64,000 nucleotides of DNA. Source: Aldrovandia affinis (lineage: Eukaryota > Chordata > Actinopteri > Notacanthiformes > Halosauridae). The notes below the pieces were generated by a model. It was not told the origin of the DNA. It made no database searches and saw nothing but the letters and a program-made list of their open reading frames with translations. Below are positions 11,481 through 22,997 of the stretch, in pieces (positions within the stretch are counted from its first letter, which is position 1; each line of letters starts with the position of its first letter). Where the stretch lies: NCBI GenBank assembly GCA_029706075.1, contig JAINUG010000168.1, positions 1,488,001 through 1,552,000 on the forward strand, written 5' to 3'. Position numbers and translations under genes: made by a program.

Positions 11481-12860
11481 GTGGGTAAAAAACGGAATGA
11501 TTTTTTTCTCCCTCTTCATTTTCTGTGTTGTTAATACATTGTTTTCAGGGCAGCATTAATATTGCTCACTGGCCTTGCCAAGTCTCTCCCCTGTGTGGGT
11601 TCCCTTGGCATATTTAAAACTATCTGTCACAGAGCCCTCTGGTTGTTAACGAATCTAATACGTACATTGTCATCACTTGTCATTTGTAGCACTTTTTCTT
11701 ACATGCCAATATTGATTTTGACAAGTAAGTATTCTAACACTACACATAGAGTGTTTAACTCTGGCATGTATATATCTGACTGGAATTAAAACAACATGTT
11801 TTCCACATGAGATATTTGCTGAACATCTTGATAGGTTCTCCATATACAGTGATTGTATCTGAATGATCTTTTGTCAGTTTGAGTAAATGCTGGGAACTAA
11901 ATTGATGCTGCTTTGGTTTTTAATGTATTTTAAAGACATCTTTCGTCATGTGCATTTGGGTTGGAGATAGGGCCTGTGTATGGTTAGAGGAGTTTATTGT
12001 TATGCTAAACACATTTAGTTTTCACCACCGTTGGGTGACACATCCAGTGGTGTAGTGCTAAAAAATGTGGATAAGGGAGCAAAGCACAGCACCATGAACC
12101 AATAAATGTATTTATTTGGGGGGCAAAGGAAATACAAAATAAAAATCATAGTTTCTCCTAGACAAAAAGGAGCATACTGGGACCAAAATGAGAAATGTTT
12201 CTCAAATGTTTCTATTAAGAAATAACACTGAGCGTCTCAGATGTGTTCCAGTTTAATCTAGAATGAGTGCTCTAAATGTTCCTAATGAAGTCTCTATGAA
12301 CTCTGCAGAAGTGTCTCAGGCCACTCTCAAATGCATCTCTTCCTGACCTCCACTAACTTATGTCTCTTCTTGTCCATTACTAGAGTTGAGATTTGGCTCT
12401 GTCGCATTGGTTCTAAGAAGAACAAATGAAAGTCACATGAACATGCAAAATATACTCATGACATTTCCTAATTTATGAATTTGTAAACAGAAAATATAAT
12501 TTGTTATGTGTTTGAAAATGTATGCCCACACTTACACAGGGATCAATTAGACCCCTACCTGTAAAAGTAGTCTTATACATACTAAACAATCATTTATTTG
12601 AAATATGTTCTTCTTGAGGTTTACAATAATCATTCAAAAATATTTATATAAAATGATTTTATATAAATAATATTTAATATTACAATTAAAATAAATTTAA
12701 ATCACATCTCGTCTCTTATGTATCATAATTCTCAGCGTAAAATTTAAGATTGATCTCAGTTGACTCAAAGATGTTTCAGTTTTACATTTATTTTTAATGC
12801 TTTTTATTACTCCTGAGGCCCTCTTAGGAGCCAGAAAACAGACGTTAAAGAGCATTTATA
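11481..12860. other. Start of the 32.8-kb intron, unassigned
   Basis: AT-rich intron. I see no open frame with a motif, no inverted ends and no pol III boxes. It may hold old, unrecognisable repeats. Confidence 0.35.
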
Positions 12861-13078
12861 AAAGAACATAAGAATACATAAGGATGAGAAGAGGCCATAT
12901 GGCTAATCTAGGCTTGTAATTTCCTAGTCTAAAGGATATCCAGTACTATATCAAGCCTGGACTTGAATACTCCAAGTGCTTCTGCCTCAACTATCTGGCC
13001 TGGCAAGCTGTTCCACGTCATTGACAACTCTCTCTGTATTTGCCTTTAACTAATTTCCACCTGTGCTTATTCTGCTAA
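12861..13078 (-). mobile_element. CR1-like LINE, 3'-end fragment
   Basis: The sequence aagaacataagaatacataa and the following 200 bases match the 3' end of the better preserved CR1-like copy at 20132-21001, including cctggcaagctgttcca and tttgcctttaactaatttcc. It is 5'-truncated and has internal losses. The tail of repeated ttatgttc units on the - strand is typical of CR1 3' ends. Confidence 0.8.
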
Positions 13079-13202
13079 GGGTCGGGTTTACCCATTTCGC
13101 AAACTGCGTTAGGCCCCGAGGGTGCTCTGCTGGCTACAAGCTGTATTATATTACATCTACTTTAGAAACTAGCACAACAGATAAATAAGACCATAGGGAA
13201 AT

Positions 13203-13680
13203 TATCAGGATAGTGGTAGGTGCAGGCGAGAGAGAGACCCAGAATGCGGAGATGCGTTTAAGATATGTTTTATCTTTAAACGCCGGCAGGAAATTAAAGC
13301 AAAAACTGTGTCTGCGAAGACACGTAAAGATATAAACAAAACAAAACAAAATAACCAGTGATCAGGAACAAACAAAACGAGTAGAACGGTAAATCCAGAA
13401 CGTATTCCAAAAAACACGGAATAAACTAAACACTGGGAATCTAATAAACAAACCAGAACACGAACAAACAATTTCACGAGAGGCAAGCAACATTAAGTAA
13501 CACTGGGTACTACAAAGCAAAGCTAGATAATGTCCAAGCAACTAAACAGAGAATGCCAGCTGGTTAAATATCCTCCCGGTAATCATTCACAGCTGTCAGC
13601 AATGATCCTGATTGTTTCTGAGAATTCCTGGCATGCCTTTTACTTGGGGGAAATGCCTGTTAGCTGATCGAGTTGTGACA
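13203..13680 (-). mobile_element. Solo LTR (family C)
   Basis: Read on the - strand the block opens TGTCACAACTCGATCAGC and closes near ...ctatcctgata. GAAAT lies immediately outside both ends (13198-13202 and 13681-13685), a plausible 5-bp target duplication. The far end reads TA rather than CA, one transition from the usual form. There is no internal retrotransposon sequence, so it looks like a solo LTR of unknown family. Confidence 0.6.
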
Positions 13681-14261
13681 GAAATAGGACAATAAAGCCC
13701 TTAAACTCTTCAAATAAACATTTTATTTAATCAACTAGACATCCTATCTGCTCTCCAATTTAAGGAAACTTTATGCACATTTTATGTTATGTTTCAGGCA
13801 ATTTTCCTTTACATTTCATGGATGTTGATCATTATGTTTGAGCTAATGTAGCTATCTCGCATTGTCAGTCAGCCAACTAGCTACTATGTCGTCAGTCAAC
13901 CAAACAATCAAGCAAAAATGAAGCGATCGTATCCGAGTGATATGCTAAAAAAGAAAACAAATAGAGAGTGAAGCTAAAAGCAAAAGTTTGCAGAAGCTCA
14001 ATTTTTTAAGACAAACATCAGGGAGTGTCGAGGAGGAAGACAACACAGCAATTGACACCTGCTGACAGCATGGCAAACGAGCCAGCATTGAATTTTCTGT
14101 TACCATGTTTCCGTTACCATTTGCTGGTTACCATTAGTAAAAATGCAAGCTCCCTCTCCAATGACCCAGCCAGCTGGCCAGACAATCTTTCTGTTCAGGA
14201 AAAGTGCTATGTTGTTAAAAAGGGGCCAGTTCAGATTAAAAGTTATAACTCCCCCGAAAAG
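13681..14261. other. Intronic sequence, no gene seen
   Basis: Between the solo LTR and the LINE tail. It holds gtcagtcagcc/gtcagtcaacc short repeats near 13864-13900. Nothing else is recognised. Confidence 0.35.
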
Positions 14262-14450
14262 ATCAAATCAAATCAAATAAAATTTATTTGTATAGCGCTT
14301 TTCACAATTGAATTGTCACAAAACGCTTAACAGAGGGGGAACCCAGGCCTAGACCCCCCCAAAAGCAAGCCTAAAGGCAACAATGGCAAGGAAAAACTCC
14401 CTTGATAGGGAGAAACCTTGGGAGGAACCAGACTAAAAGGGGGGGGAGCC
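14262..14450 (-). mobile_element. LINE 3'-end repeat (L2-like tail)
   Basis: The motif (aaatc)n then aaaatttatttgtatagcgc, followed by acccaggcctagacccc and ggcaaggaaaaactccct, is a ubiquitous fish repeat. It is the reverse complement of the 3' tail seen at 56650-56736 (gcgctgtgtgacaacttg, gcgctatacaaaaataaaga, (ttga)n), so it reads as the 3' end of a - strand element. Confidence 0.65.
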
Positions 14451-14710
14451 TAACTTGCTACCCATTCATTTCAATGGCAGCGATAGCAGCGGTGTGACAT
14501 TGTTAATGTAGCGGCAAATCTAGTGGTTTAATCCGGGTAAAACATCGCTGGGTATTCGCTTTGATGTCCCTCCTTATTAACCAGGCCGTTATCGCGGTCC
14601 AAATCGGTCGGGAAAGTGGTTTAAAACAAGTCGGAAACACCCTAACTTGCTACCCATTCATTTCAATGGCAGCGATAGCAGCGGTGTGACATTTTTTATG
14701 TAGCAGCTGG
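14451..14710 (+). repeat. Tandem-spaced ~60-bp direct repeat
   Basis: The block ctaacttgctacccattcat, ttcaatggcagcgatagcag, cggtgtgacatt is present at about 14450-14505 and again at 14641-14694 with almost no change. It may be part of the repeat cluster that continues to 15.6 kb. Confidence 0.8.
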
Positions 14711-14982
14711 TGTCAGCTGGTGAAGTTAACCGACGTTGCTCTTGTCACTGTTGGCTAGGCACGCTTTCGTTAGAGAACACGTTATCAAGCCGCTTTCAAA
14801 ATAGAAACTGCTCTGGTTTAAATAGTACAACATATATAAACATTCTGTAAAAAAGGCATCTTAATATAGGTAGTCCTCTCCCGTTTAAAGTTTGAATGGT
14901 GTCGGGATGATTTAATATAAAGGAGCTGTGATAAAACATAAATTGCCTTCTATTCTTCTTTTCACACACAGTGTCACATGTG

Positions 14983-15402
14983 ACTTAACATGGGAGTGTA
15001 TGGGACTGTTAGACAGCACTCTCTGTCCTTTTGGGCGATTTATTCAGAAACCCTGAGTCCTATTTCAATGGAAGTAACATTGGATGAGAGAGGACAAAAA
15101 TGGCTACATGTTGGTGTATAAATTGTGCATGTACAGTGGAAGGTGTGGGAGTAAGATGATAATGTTTGGAAGATTTGGGATAACATTTTGCTACCTGCTG
15201 AAGGTAGAGGGCATTATGACGTCACTCACTCTAGTTGTGAACATTCCGCTCCATAGACTCCCATGTTAAGTGGCATCTGACGCTTAAAAACAACAACATT
15301 ATCATCTTACTCCCACTCCCATCTTACTCTCTCATCCAATGTTACTTCCATTGAAATAGGACTAACAGTTTTTGAATAAAGCACTCAAAAGGACAGAGAG
15401 TA
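14983..15402. mobile_element. Foldback repeat with three inverted pairs
   Basis: A ~75-bp arm at 15018-15092 is the inverse of 15329-15402 (cctatttcaatggaagtaac shared). A perfect 22-bp pair lies inside it (15144-15165 with 15295-15316). A third pair, 14983-14996 with 15258-15271, crosses the first. Such a layout suggests a non-autonomous foldback DNA element rearranged by inversion or nested insertion. No coding capacity is seen. Confidence 0.75.
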
Positions 15403-15429
15403 CAAAGAGAGTACTTTTTATTTTGTACT

Positions 15430-15697
15430 TTTTCACAATTTCCCATTCATTTGAATGGGCCAAAAAAAGTGACGTTTTCACACTTTGTGCGAAAACGTCA
15501 CGTGCGATTGCTAAGAAAAGTTTCCCGATTCCCGTTCGAGGCACACGTTTTGATGTATTTTTTGTGTGCTGGCAACGCTGCCAGACTAGTAGCGCGCCAA
15601 AGTTTTGTACGGAAGAATAATAATAAAGAAACAAAATAAGTATGTGGAATAACAATAGGGTGCCTATTAAAGTACCCTAATAAAGAAAACATAATTA
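15430..15697. repeat. Probable teleost DNA-repeat segment
   Basis: The sequence cccattcatttgaatgggcc, gtgacgttttcacactttgt and the (aata)-rich gaagaataataataaagaaa resemble a common fish DNA-repeat module. I cannot classify it. It probably belongs with the adjacent foldback cluster. Confidence 0.4.
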
Positions 15698-15702
15698 AGC
15701 TG

Positions 15703-17005
15703 TGGAGGGCGTCGGTCTTGGCAACACGGGAGAGGTCTTTGGAGCAGTGAGACTTTCCAGGGGCAGGTTTGGCACTCTCGCAGGGTGTGAGTGTGTGAAC
15801 TGTTGCCCGGAAGGTTGCTCCATAGGCCATTATTGATTTAATTATTATTTAATTGGTGTTAATTGGTAAGTGATTATTCACTTACCTGGTTGTGTGTGAG
15901 AATGTGAATTGTTTTGTGTGGAGTAATTCTGATTGGGTGAGTGAATGATAGACGGGGGATTGCCTCAAGAGTCCCACCTGAGCCAGGCAGAAAGCAAGCC
16001 TATTTAAGAGCAGGTGGGGTGAGTGGGGGATCAGTTAGTCTTGTGTGTGCGTATTGTAAAGTTGTTAGTCTTGTAAAGTTGTTAGTCTTGTCGTTCATGT
16101 GTTGAGAGTTGTTGTTCACGTGTGCGCGTGCACGCGTATGGTATCGTGTTGTATTGTGTAGTGTGGAGTGTTCATTTAATGTGAGTGACATACTGTGTGT
16201 GGTATCTTCCCTGTGGGTTTCCATGTCGGAGGACGTGGAGTCTGTGGAGTTCTGTGTGTGTTCATTAAGAGTGACTGAGTAGAGTGGTTCCTGTGTGTCT
16301 GGGAAAGAGAGTGAGAGGGCGCACTGAAATAGTGTCCGCCTCTCACCCTCTGCGTGATTGGAAGAGAACTCAGGCAGTGGAGAGTGTTTCTGGACAATGG
16401 CCTGAGAACTCTCACTGAAAGAGTGGAGAGTATCTTGGGGCTGGTTGCCAGATAACTCTCACTGTGAGGAGTGGCGAGGGTCTCTGTGTGTTTGGGTTGA
16501 AAAGATAACTCGGACTGAAAAGTTTGAGTGTCTCTGTGTGCATGGGTTTGGGAAGCACTTGAAAAGTCACTGGATATTTGTGTGCCTGGGGAGGTTCTAG
16601 GAGAACTCCGGACTGAAGAGGCACGGTGTACTGTTCGATATGTGTGTTGAGTGTGTGTCGGGACAGTGCGTAGAGTTCTACCCAGTCCCGGTAAGTGTTG
16701 ATGTGTGTTTAATGTGAATGTATGAAGGAGGCGGGGCTTTCATTTATGGTTTGATTATTTTAGTTTCATTGTCTTTGCCCGAAAGCTTCGCGGCAAGTAG
16801 GGTGAAGATTTTGTGTTTGTGTTTGTTTTATGTTAACCTGCTCTCCCACTGTCTCTCTCTCATGTCTGGGGGGAGAGACAGAAAAAAAAAAATCTGGTCC
16901 GTAGACTGGCAAACCCCACTCCTCTGCCACGTCTTACCATCAGCTGCTCTGCTCCAGTCCAGGGATTGTCACGTGGCGTGTGACACAATTGTACCAATGG
17001 AATGC
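15703..17005 (+). mobile_element. LTR-like repeat family B, copy 1
   Basis: The segment from about 16350 to 17005 matches 57843-58555 closely, including agagtgtttctggacaa, gaggttctaggagaactccg, aggcggggctttcattta, ggggggagagacagaaaaaa and the shared end gtcacgtggcgtgtgaca. A poly(A)-signal region and TG...CA-like end suggest an LTR. Relative to copy 2 it lacks about 65 bp after gtatgaagg. It contains imperfect repeats of a gagaactctcactg...gagtggagagt unit. The left limit is uncertain. Confidence 0.55.
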
Positions 17006-17140
17006 TTCAGTAAAGATTACCTTACTAACTACACCGGAGCTTAGAAATGTAACTGAACAAACACCTTCATAGCTATCTATTATTTATAATGCAACTAAAA
17101 TAAAATAAACGAAATAAAGTAAATAAATCATCTGATTTAT

Positions 17141-17395
17141 AATGGTGGCAGCCATACCACCCTGTGATTTCCTCCTGCCTGGCTGAAGCTAAGCAGGGCT
17201 GGGCCGGGTGAGTACTGAGATGGGACACCTGGGAAAATGAAGTCGCTGCTGGAAATAGTGTTGGTGGGCCAGTACTAGGACTTCCCTGTGGACCAAGCAT
17301 AAAATCAGTGCCTTTGTGCAGTGATGGGATGGGGACACTGTATTGCAGGATATTCCCTCTTTCATATGACATGGTTAAATCAAGGTCCTGACTCA
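17141..17395 (+). mobile_element. 5S rRNA-derived SINE
   Basis: The head tggcagccataccaccctg, then gaagctaagcagggctgggc, gggtgagtactgagatggga matches the 5S rRNA consensus including its internal promoter. The body continues with aatagtgttggtgggccagt and a tail containing caaggtcctgactcac, as in fish SINE3-type elements. Substitutions and a lost internal segment show it is a SINE copy rather than a functional 5S gene. Confidence 0.85.
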
Positions 17396-17719
17396 CCTGA
17401 CTCAATCCATTATTATTAAGTATGCTCAAGGAACTATATGAAAAATGGAATGTGGAAATGTCTTTTTAGTTGGCCAAATGGTTACACCAAAGATCAAAAC
17501 TTGCAAATGTAATTGAAAATAGAACATATATTTTGTTTATTGGTAGAAAACAGCACTTTTAAATAATACATCCTAGGTTTTTATTGACTGGGTGTATGAT
17601 AGGGAAATAAGCATTAAACTCATAAGGCACACACCACTTGACACAAAGATTTAAATACAAAGAATGTAGTTATAATAATTTGTGAAATTAACTAAAGGAA
17701 TTCAATTAATTTCATTCAA
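17396..17719. other. Intronic sequence, no gene seen
   Basis: AT-rich spacer between the 5S SINE and the Polinton remnant. It may be further decayed Polinton DNA, but no motif supports that. Confidence 0.35.
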
Positions 17720-17947
17720 ACATACCTTTATGGTACCTATACATATGCCTTTTAAAAGTGCATTTTTAATTTGATTGAATGTTCTTGGCCTACTTGGGAG
17801 ACCCCAAAACAGTCCTCCAAGCCCTGTTCCATACATGACGGCACTACCATGGTATCCAGGCAGGCCGTGATCGGCTTGAGATGTATAATAATTTATATAT
17901 CTATGAGGGTCCACATAATGGGCAGTCGGCACCATTTTTAAATGCAA
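17720..17947 (-). pseudogene. Polinton/Maverick small virion-type protein, remnant
   Basis: The - strand frame reads HYVDPHRYINYYTSQADHG, then a segment containing YGTGLGGLF followed by a hydrophobic/basic stretch. Polinton-type elements of fish and cnidarians encode a small protein with this DP-Y-YY-NQ start and glycine-rich GxGLGGLF segment, usually next to capsid genes. That family link is from recall. The frame starts without a good ATG of its own and is cut after about 60 residues. It lies downstream of the integrase remnant (21010-21855) in the same orientation, which supports one broken element. Confidence 0.6.
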
Positions 17948-18004
17948 AAAGACTGCTCTGAAGGTCTAAAATGTAATCTTGCGACAAGTTTTCCATAGCG
18001 AAAG

Positions 18005-18478
<474 letters not shown>

Positions 18479-18976
18479 TTAACCCTCTGAGGTCCGTGCT
18501 AAGCTTTTAGATGTTTTTTGATTTTGGCATGGTCTGATATTTATCTCAATTTCATCAATTTAACACACACTTACTCCAAAGTGTTTGATATTTTTATTTG
18601 AAGGACAATCACAGCTACATTTGTATGCCATCAATAGTTTGGTCAGTATCATATGCAGCTTGTAAATAGATCTACAAACACACAAGTTAAAAATAGTAAA
18701 TTTTTCTGCTGTCACAAAAGTTGTGAAAGCACACACTAAACTATAGTGACGAATTGTTTTGCCAATATGCGTTTGTTCATCAAGGTCTTGGTTATGTAAG
18801 GGTGTGAAAACAGTTTAGCACATCTGAGATCTAAATAGCTAAAAACCTGTTTTTATCAGAACTGGTCACATTTATTTCAGGCTGTGGGAGGGCTAAATGC
18901 TAAAGACCTGAATATTCATTATTCATTGTCCACACCTCTAAGATCTGTCAGATGGGCCATCTCACTGGGCCATCAG

Positions 18977-19307
18977 TGTTATATTCTGAGTTCCTGTTCT
19001 GTTGTTTTTGGTCTTTGTTTATTTTTCATTCAGTCCTTATTCATTATTCTTTATCCAGTATTGCATTTTCCCTGTTCTGTCACGTTCTGCTCCCTGTCTG
19101 TCCTTGCTCCGTTTATTTCGAGATCCACTCCTTGTCTTGTCATGCACTTCGGGGAGTTTATACTTTTCGGTTTTTTCCGCCTTCGCTTATTATCTCGTTT
19201 TCTTCCTTCTTACTTTCTAGATTGCACTTTGTATATATTAGGTAGATGTGTATAGTACTAACCAACTAATCTACTAACGTTAGGGATTTAGATTAAGTTA
19301 CTAACAC
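18977..19307 (+). mobile_element. Truncated LTR, Gypsy family A
   Basis: It begins tgttatattctgagttcctg and follows the LTR of the Gypsy element at 44.6-50.9 kb in reverse (cacgttctgctccctgtct, cgagatccactccttgtctt, taatctactaacgttaggga). It stops after gttactaacac, about 330 of roughly 900 bp, so only the 5' part of the LTR remains. Confidence 0.85.
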
Positions 19308-19520
19308 GCGGAATATGTTTGGCGTCACAAGACGCGGAATTCATATATTTTCACGAGTATTTGAAAACAAGCGAAATAAATAACATTTTAGGCTGTTTGA
19401 AAAGTATTCTTCCATAGATCTTGTGTGCATATTGCAATTTGTTACGTTGCAACACGCGGAATATGTAGTCACAAGACGCGGAATTCATATATTGAATATA
19501 TATACGAGTATTTGATAACA
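19303..19520 (+). repeat. Pair of ~60-bp direct repeats
   Basis: acgcggaatatg...gtcacaagacgcggaattcatatatt...acgagtatttga occurs at about 19305-19365 and again at about 19453-19518. The cause is not known. The first copy abuts the truncated LTR. Confidence 0.75.
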
Positions 19521-20003
19521 TGGCAAATCAAATATAGTTACTTACTCTTCGTCAGTTATTGTCTTCGTCGCTTTTCATCAATACTCTCAAACACTGCAGC
19601 GCAGAAAATCTTTCCATCTTGAATAAAATTGTATGTCTGTATAAAATCTTGCTTCAAATTGTCGGGACAGTTTATGTGTTTACGCCGGCGTTTTCACACA
19701 TGGCCCCACGCCCCTCCCCACGCACCTCCCAGAAACTCGCACCTAGTTACCATGTCAATAGAAGGGGGACGTTACTACCAGGTAAAAAAGAGAGTAAAAG
19801 GCAAGGTTTACTTTTGGTCTAATTAACCTAATTTAAAAAATCCCGTTTGATTTGCCAGTGCTCAAATCGGAAAGTCGCGATTCTAAGGTTTCTGTCAATG
19901 TTTTTGTCGCGTGTGTATGATAAAATATCGCGAAGTTAGAAATAGTAATATACTTTTATTGCTGCTGGGAGCGGCGCCGCTCCCGTCGACCTCAGGGGGT
20001 TAA

Positions 20004-20131
20004 ACCCAGGTATGAGGATATTGTATCTCTGCAAGAGCGACTTCCCATTCACCCCTCAAATCAATAGGCTTGGCAAGCTTTGTCCTGAAACTACCAATTT
20101 TGTTTTCAGGATACATGTCCAACAATGTATT
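20004..20131 (-). pseudogene. Polinton/Maverick structural-type protein, N-terminal remnant
   Basis: The - strand reads DMYPENKIGSFRTKLAKPID, then LRGEWEVALAEIQYPHTW. A YP-N-...F-T-L--P--L-G-WEV-L-EI-YPH-W signature is found in a protein encoded beside the integrase in Polinton-type elements of fish and cnidarians (recall). Only about 40 residues survive: a CR1 LINE cuts it on one side and the piggyBac element on the other. The exact function in the element is not known to me. Confidence 0.6.
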
Positions 20132-21001
20132 AAGAACATAAGAACATAAGAATACATAATGATGAGAACGGGCCGTTCGGCCCATCTAGGCTCATCATGT
20201 CCTAATCTAAAGAGTATCTAGTACTACATCTAGCCTGGACTTGAATAGCCCAAGTGTTTCTGCCTCTACTACCTGACCTGGCAAGCTGTTCCAGGCATTG
20301 ACAACTCTCTGTGTAAAGAAAAACTTCCTAATATCTGTGCGGAATTTGCCTTTAACTAATTTCCACCTGTGGCCTCTTGTTCTGCTGACCCCACTTATCT
20401 TAAAAAATCTTTGGTATTTTACTTTGTTAATCCCTTTTAGGAATTTAAAAACCCCAATCAAATCCCCCCTAAGTCTCCGTTTGCTAAATTTAAATAGATT
20501 GAGTGCCTTAAGTCTATCATCATAACTTTTACCTTTCATACCAGGTATCAGTTTAGTTGCCCTTCTTTGGACTTTTTCAAGAGCTTCTATATCTTTCTTG
20601 TAGTGCGGTGCCCAGAACTGCACACAGTATTCTAAGTGGTCTGACAAAGGCATTATATAACATTAATATAACCTCCTTTGATTTATACTCAATACTTTTT
20701 GCTATGTATCCCAGCATCCTGTTGGCTTTTTTCACTGCTGTAGCACACTGCTTTGATGCAGATAGGCTTTGATCAACTACAATTCCTAAGTCCTTTTCAA
20801 ATTGAACACCTACTAACTTTTCTCCTCCCATAAAATACTCCTGTCTAATGTTTTTATTTCCCACATGCATAACTTTACATTTAGCAATATTGAACGTCAT
20901 CTGCCATGTATCTGACCATTTTGGGATTTTGTTTAAATCATCTTGGATTAGTATTAGTTTAGTATCATCTGCAAATTTAACTATTTTGCTACTAATGTCC
21001 T
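20132..21001 (-). mobile_element. CR1-like LINE, 5'-truncated
   Basis: Two overlapping - strand frames cover the C-terminal part of a CR1-type reverse transcriptase polyprotein. 20577-20900 begins MTFNIAKCKVMHVGNKN and has LGIVVDQSLS. 20207-20653 has EALEKVQRRATKLIPGMKG, RRLRGDLIGVFKFLKG and VVNAWNSLPGQVVEAETL. A frameshift separates them. The catalytic YADD region is missing through 5' truncation, as is usual for CR1. The 3' end carries the repeated ttatgttc tail near 20132-20150. The element lies inside the Polinton remnant. Confidence 0.88.
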
Positions 21002-21009
21002 ATTAGTAC

Positions 21010-21855
21010 TATTAGTACTACTATTGCTTGGGAACGTAATATAAAACTTGTGCCCTTCCATGTCTTAATGTGTATAGATTTTTGTACACGTTTGTACACG
21101 TTGCAGCTGGTCTGTTTTAATACGCTTGGATATTAACAATTTGATCACTAGGAATCCATGTATTAAATTTCTCTGGCCATCCGACCCATTTCACTAAACA
21201 CATTTTTTCCTGTTTTGCTTCTTTTCAGCCAAAATCTTTTCCACTTTAAAAGCTTTATCTTTACCCACAAAAATATTTTGCAGTTCTTCCTCGTAAAATG
21301 TACCCTCTATCTTTTCACCGGCATAATCTTCCAGTCTGTACACAGGCGGGCCCGGGTTTCACATTATACAACCTTGAAATACTCATCTGTAAAAAAAAGG
21401 CCCTTTTGCTTGGGACTGTATCGCCAACCTTAAACCTATATCATATATTTTTTTAAATCATGGATTGGAAAGGCGTTTTCACTATTAACAACAACAGTTT
21501 TCATTTTAATACAGCTGAGATAACTTTGGTTGTAAGCACTAACCATATCTTGCACAACATAAACATTTTCTGGTATTGATTGCAGTAAAATAGCGCCACA
21601 TTTTAGTTTTCAGCGTTCAGTTAAATCTCTCCACTACAGATGCTTTGGCTTCATTTCCTGTAGCAAAATGTGTAATGTTATACTTTTTCATAAGATTTAG
21701 GAACCCTTTGTTGAAAAACTCTGCCTTTGTCCATTTGTAGTTTCAACGGCTTTCTCCCCTGCTTTAATATGTTCGCAAAGGCCTTCGCAACTTCAGAACC
21801 AGATTTGTCTTTTAATACACAGACCCAAGCATACTTTGACAGTACATCTATAGTT
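21010..21855 (-). pseudogene. Polinton/Maverick integrase remnant
   Basis: Read from 21855 downward, the - strand gives IDVLSKYAWVCVLKDKSG, then a helix and KPLKLQMDKG. These are the first two acidic positions of an integrase catalytic core in the family often labelled F54H12.3-like. Past several stops it resumes near 21430 with an SH3-like linker containing PPVYRLEDYAGEKIEGTFYE and ends in a chromodomain-like segment near 21200. Polinton integrases carry such a chromodomain. The N-terminus is removed by the LINE inserted at 21.85 kb, and stops plus frame changes make it inactive. A retrovirus-derived or Ginger integrase is the main alternative, but the neighbouring structural-protein pieces favour Polinton. 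Confidence 0.7.
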
Positions 21856-22219
21856 TAGTTTAGTTTAGTTTATTGGTTTAGTTGTACAGGGACAATGCAC
21901 ATTCATTAACATCGCTGTAAATGTGCCAGTTTTAGCCGACTGGCTAACTTTTAACTGCAGTCCCTGGGCAAGGTTTTGATTGCCAGATAAAAGCACAATA
22001 AAAACAAGCAACACAGTTAAAGCACTTCAAACACATTATAATGGGAGATTAAGCATCATGCTGGCAAGCAGACAGACAAAGTAACAAATGTAACATATAG
22101 GCAAGACAGGAAAAGAAAAAAGGAAAAAACGCATAGGCAAGTATATTTAGGCAGGCAAGCAAAGCAGACAGGCAGCACGACATACAGTATGTACAGGATG
22201 ACAAGACATGGGATCTACA

Positions 22220-22990
22220 TTAGTTGTTAAGAGGGTTAGAATATGGGAGAGTGCTACTATGTCCACACACCTGATTGACCTTTAGCCATGTTTTCAGAGT
22301 GTGTTTGAAAGATCTGTATGTATCAATCTTGCGAATGTGTGACAGTATGGAGTTCCAGAACAGAGCAGCTCTCACTGAGAAGGCTAACTGACTAAGGGAG
22401 CTTTTCCTCAGCGGCACGATACAGCCACCTACCGAGACAGTTTTATTATTTGAGTGACTTTCTTTACCTGCTTTTTGAATGTGAGATCCCTCCTCTCCAG
22501 AATGCCTCTCACCTGCAACATATACATCTGGGTCAGGGGTATCAGATGCTCTTTTTGTGAAAAACATAGATACAGTTTTTTTCACATTAAGGTGGAGACA
22601 GGCGTCATTGAGCCACCTGGATACCTGCACCATAATTGCAGAGAGTTTGCTTGCTGCCTCGTTTTTGTTTTTAGCATGTGCATATATTACTGTATCATCT
22701 GCATACATTTGAACTGCACACCCAGCACAGACAGAAGGCAGATCATTGATATATATACTGAACAGGAGGGGCCCCAGAATCGACCCCTGGGGCAGACCCA
22801 CATCATATTTGAGGAAGGGTGATGAGTCACCACTCACTCTGACGCACTGTGTTCTGCCTTCAAGGTAGGATCTCATCCATTTTAAGGCATCAGGGGAGAA
22901 GCTAAACATAGATAGCTTAGTGATGAGTACCTTGTGGTTAATGGCATCAAATGCCTTCCTCAGGTCTAGAAGCACAGCTCCAACAATGCC
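22220..22990 (-). pseudogene. LINE reverse transcriptase, catalytic part
   Basis: The frame starts LLDLRKAFDAINHKVL (RT motif with the first catalytic Asp), continues with GLPQGSILGPLLFSIYINDL and the YADD box (MYADDTVIYA). It ends with FSVRAALFWNSILSHIRKI, the usual C-terminal segment. Part of the region after the YADD domain is lost (jump after DPDVYVAGER). The N-terminal half of RT continues at 24020-24563 beyond the inserted LTR: across the insertion the frame resumes KGGIVGA-LLDL. Inactive through disruption. Confidence 0.85.
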
Positions 22991-22997
22991 CCCTTTG

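Larger units (their letters stand above)
18483..19999. mobile_element. piggyBac-like non-autonomous element
   Basis: TTAA flanks both ends (18479-18482 and 20000-20003). The ends are inverted: CCCTCTGAGGTC at the left and GACCTCAGGGGG at the right. TTAA duplication and CCCT-type ends are diagnostic of piggyBac. No transposase frame is present. It contains a truncated Gypsy LTR (18977-19307) and a pair of short direct repeats. It splits the Polinton remnant, so it inserted after that element. Confidence 0.85.

Noticed and set aside
17146..17240. Possible 5S rRNA gene
   Set aside because: The 5S similarity is partial and continues into a SINE body, with no terminator T run at the expected place.
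20004..20185. A free-standing small gene (61 codons)
   Set aside because: Its first part is CR1 LINE tail. Only the last ~40 codons look Polinton-like, so it is a chimeric frame over an insertion junction.
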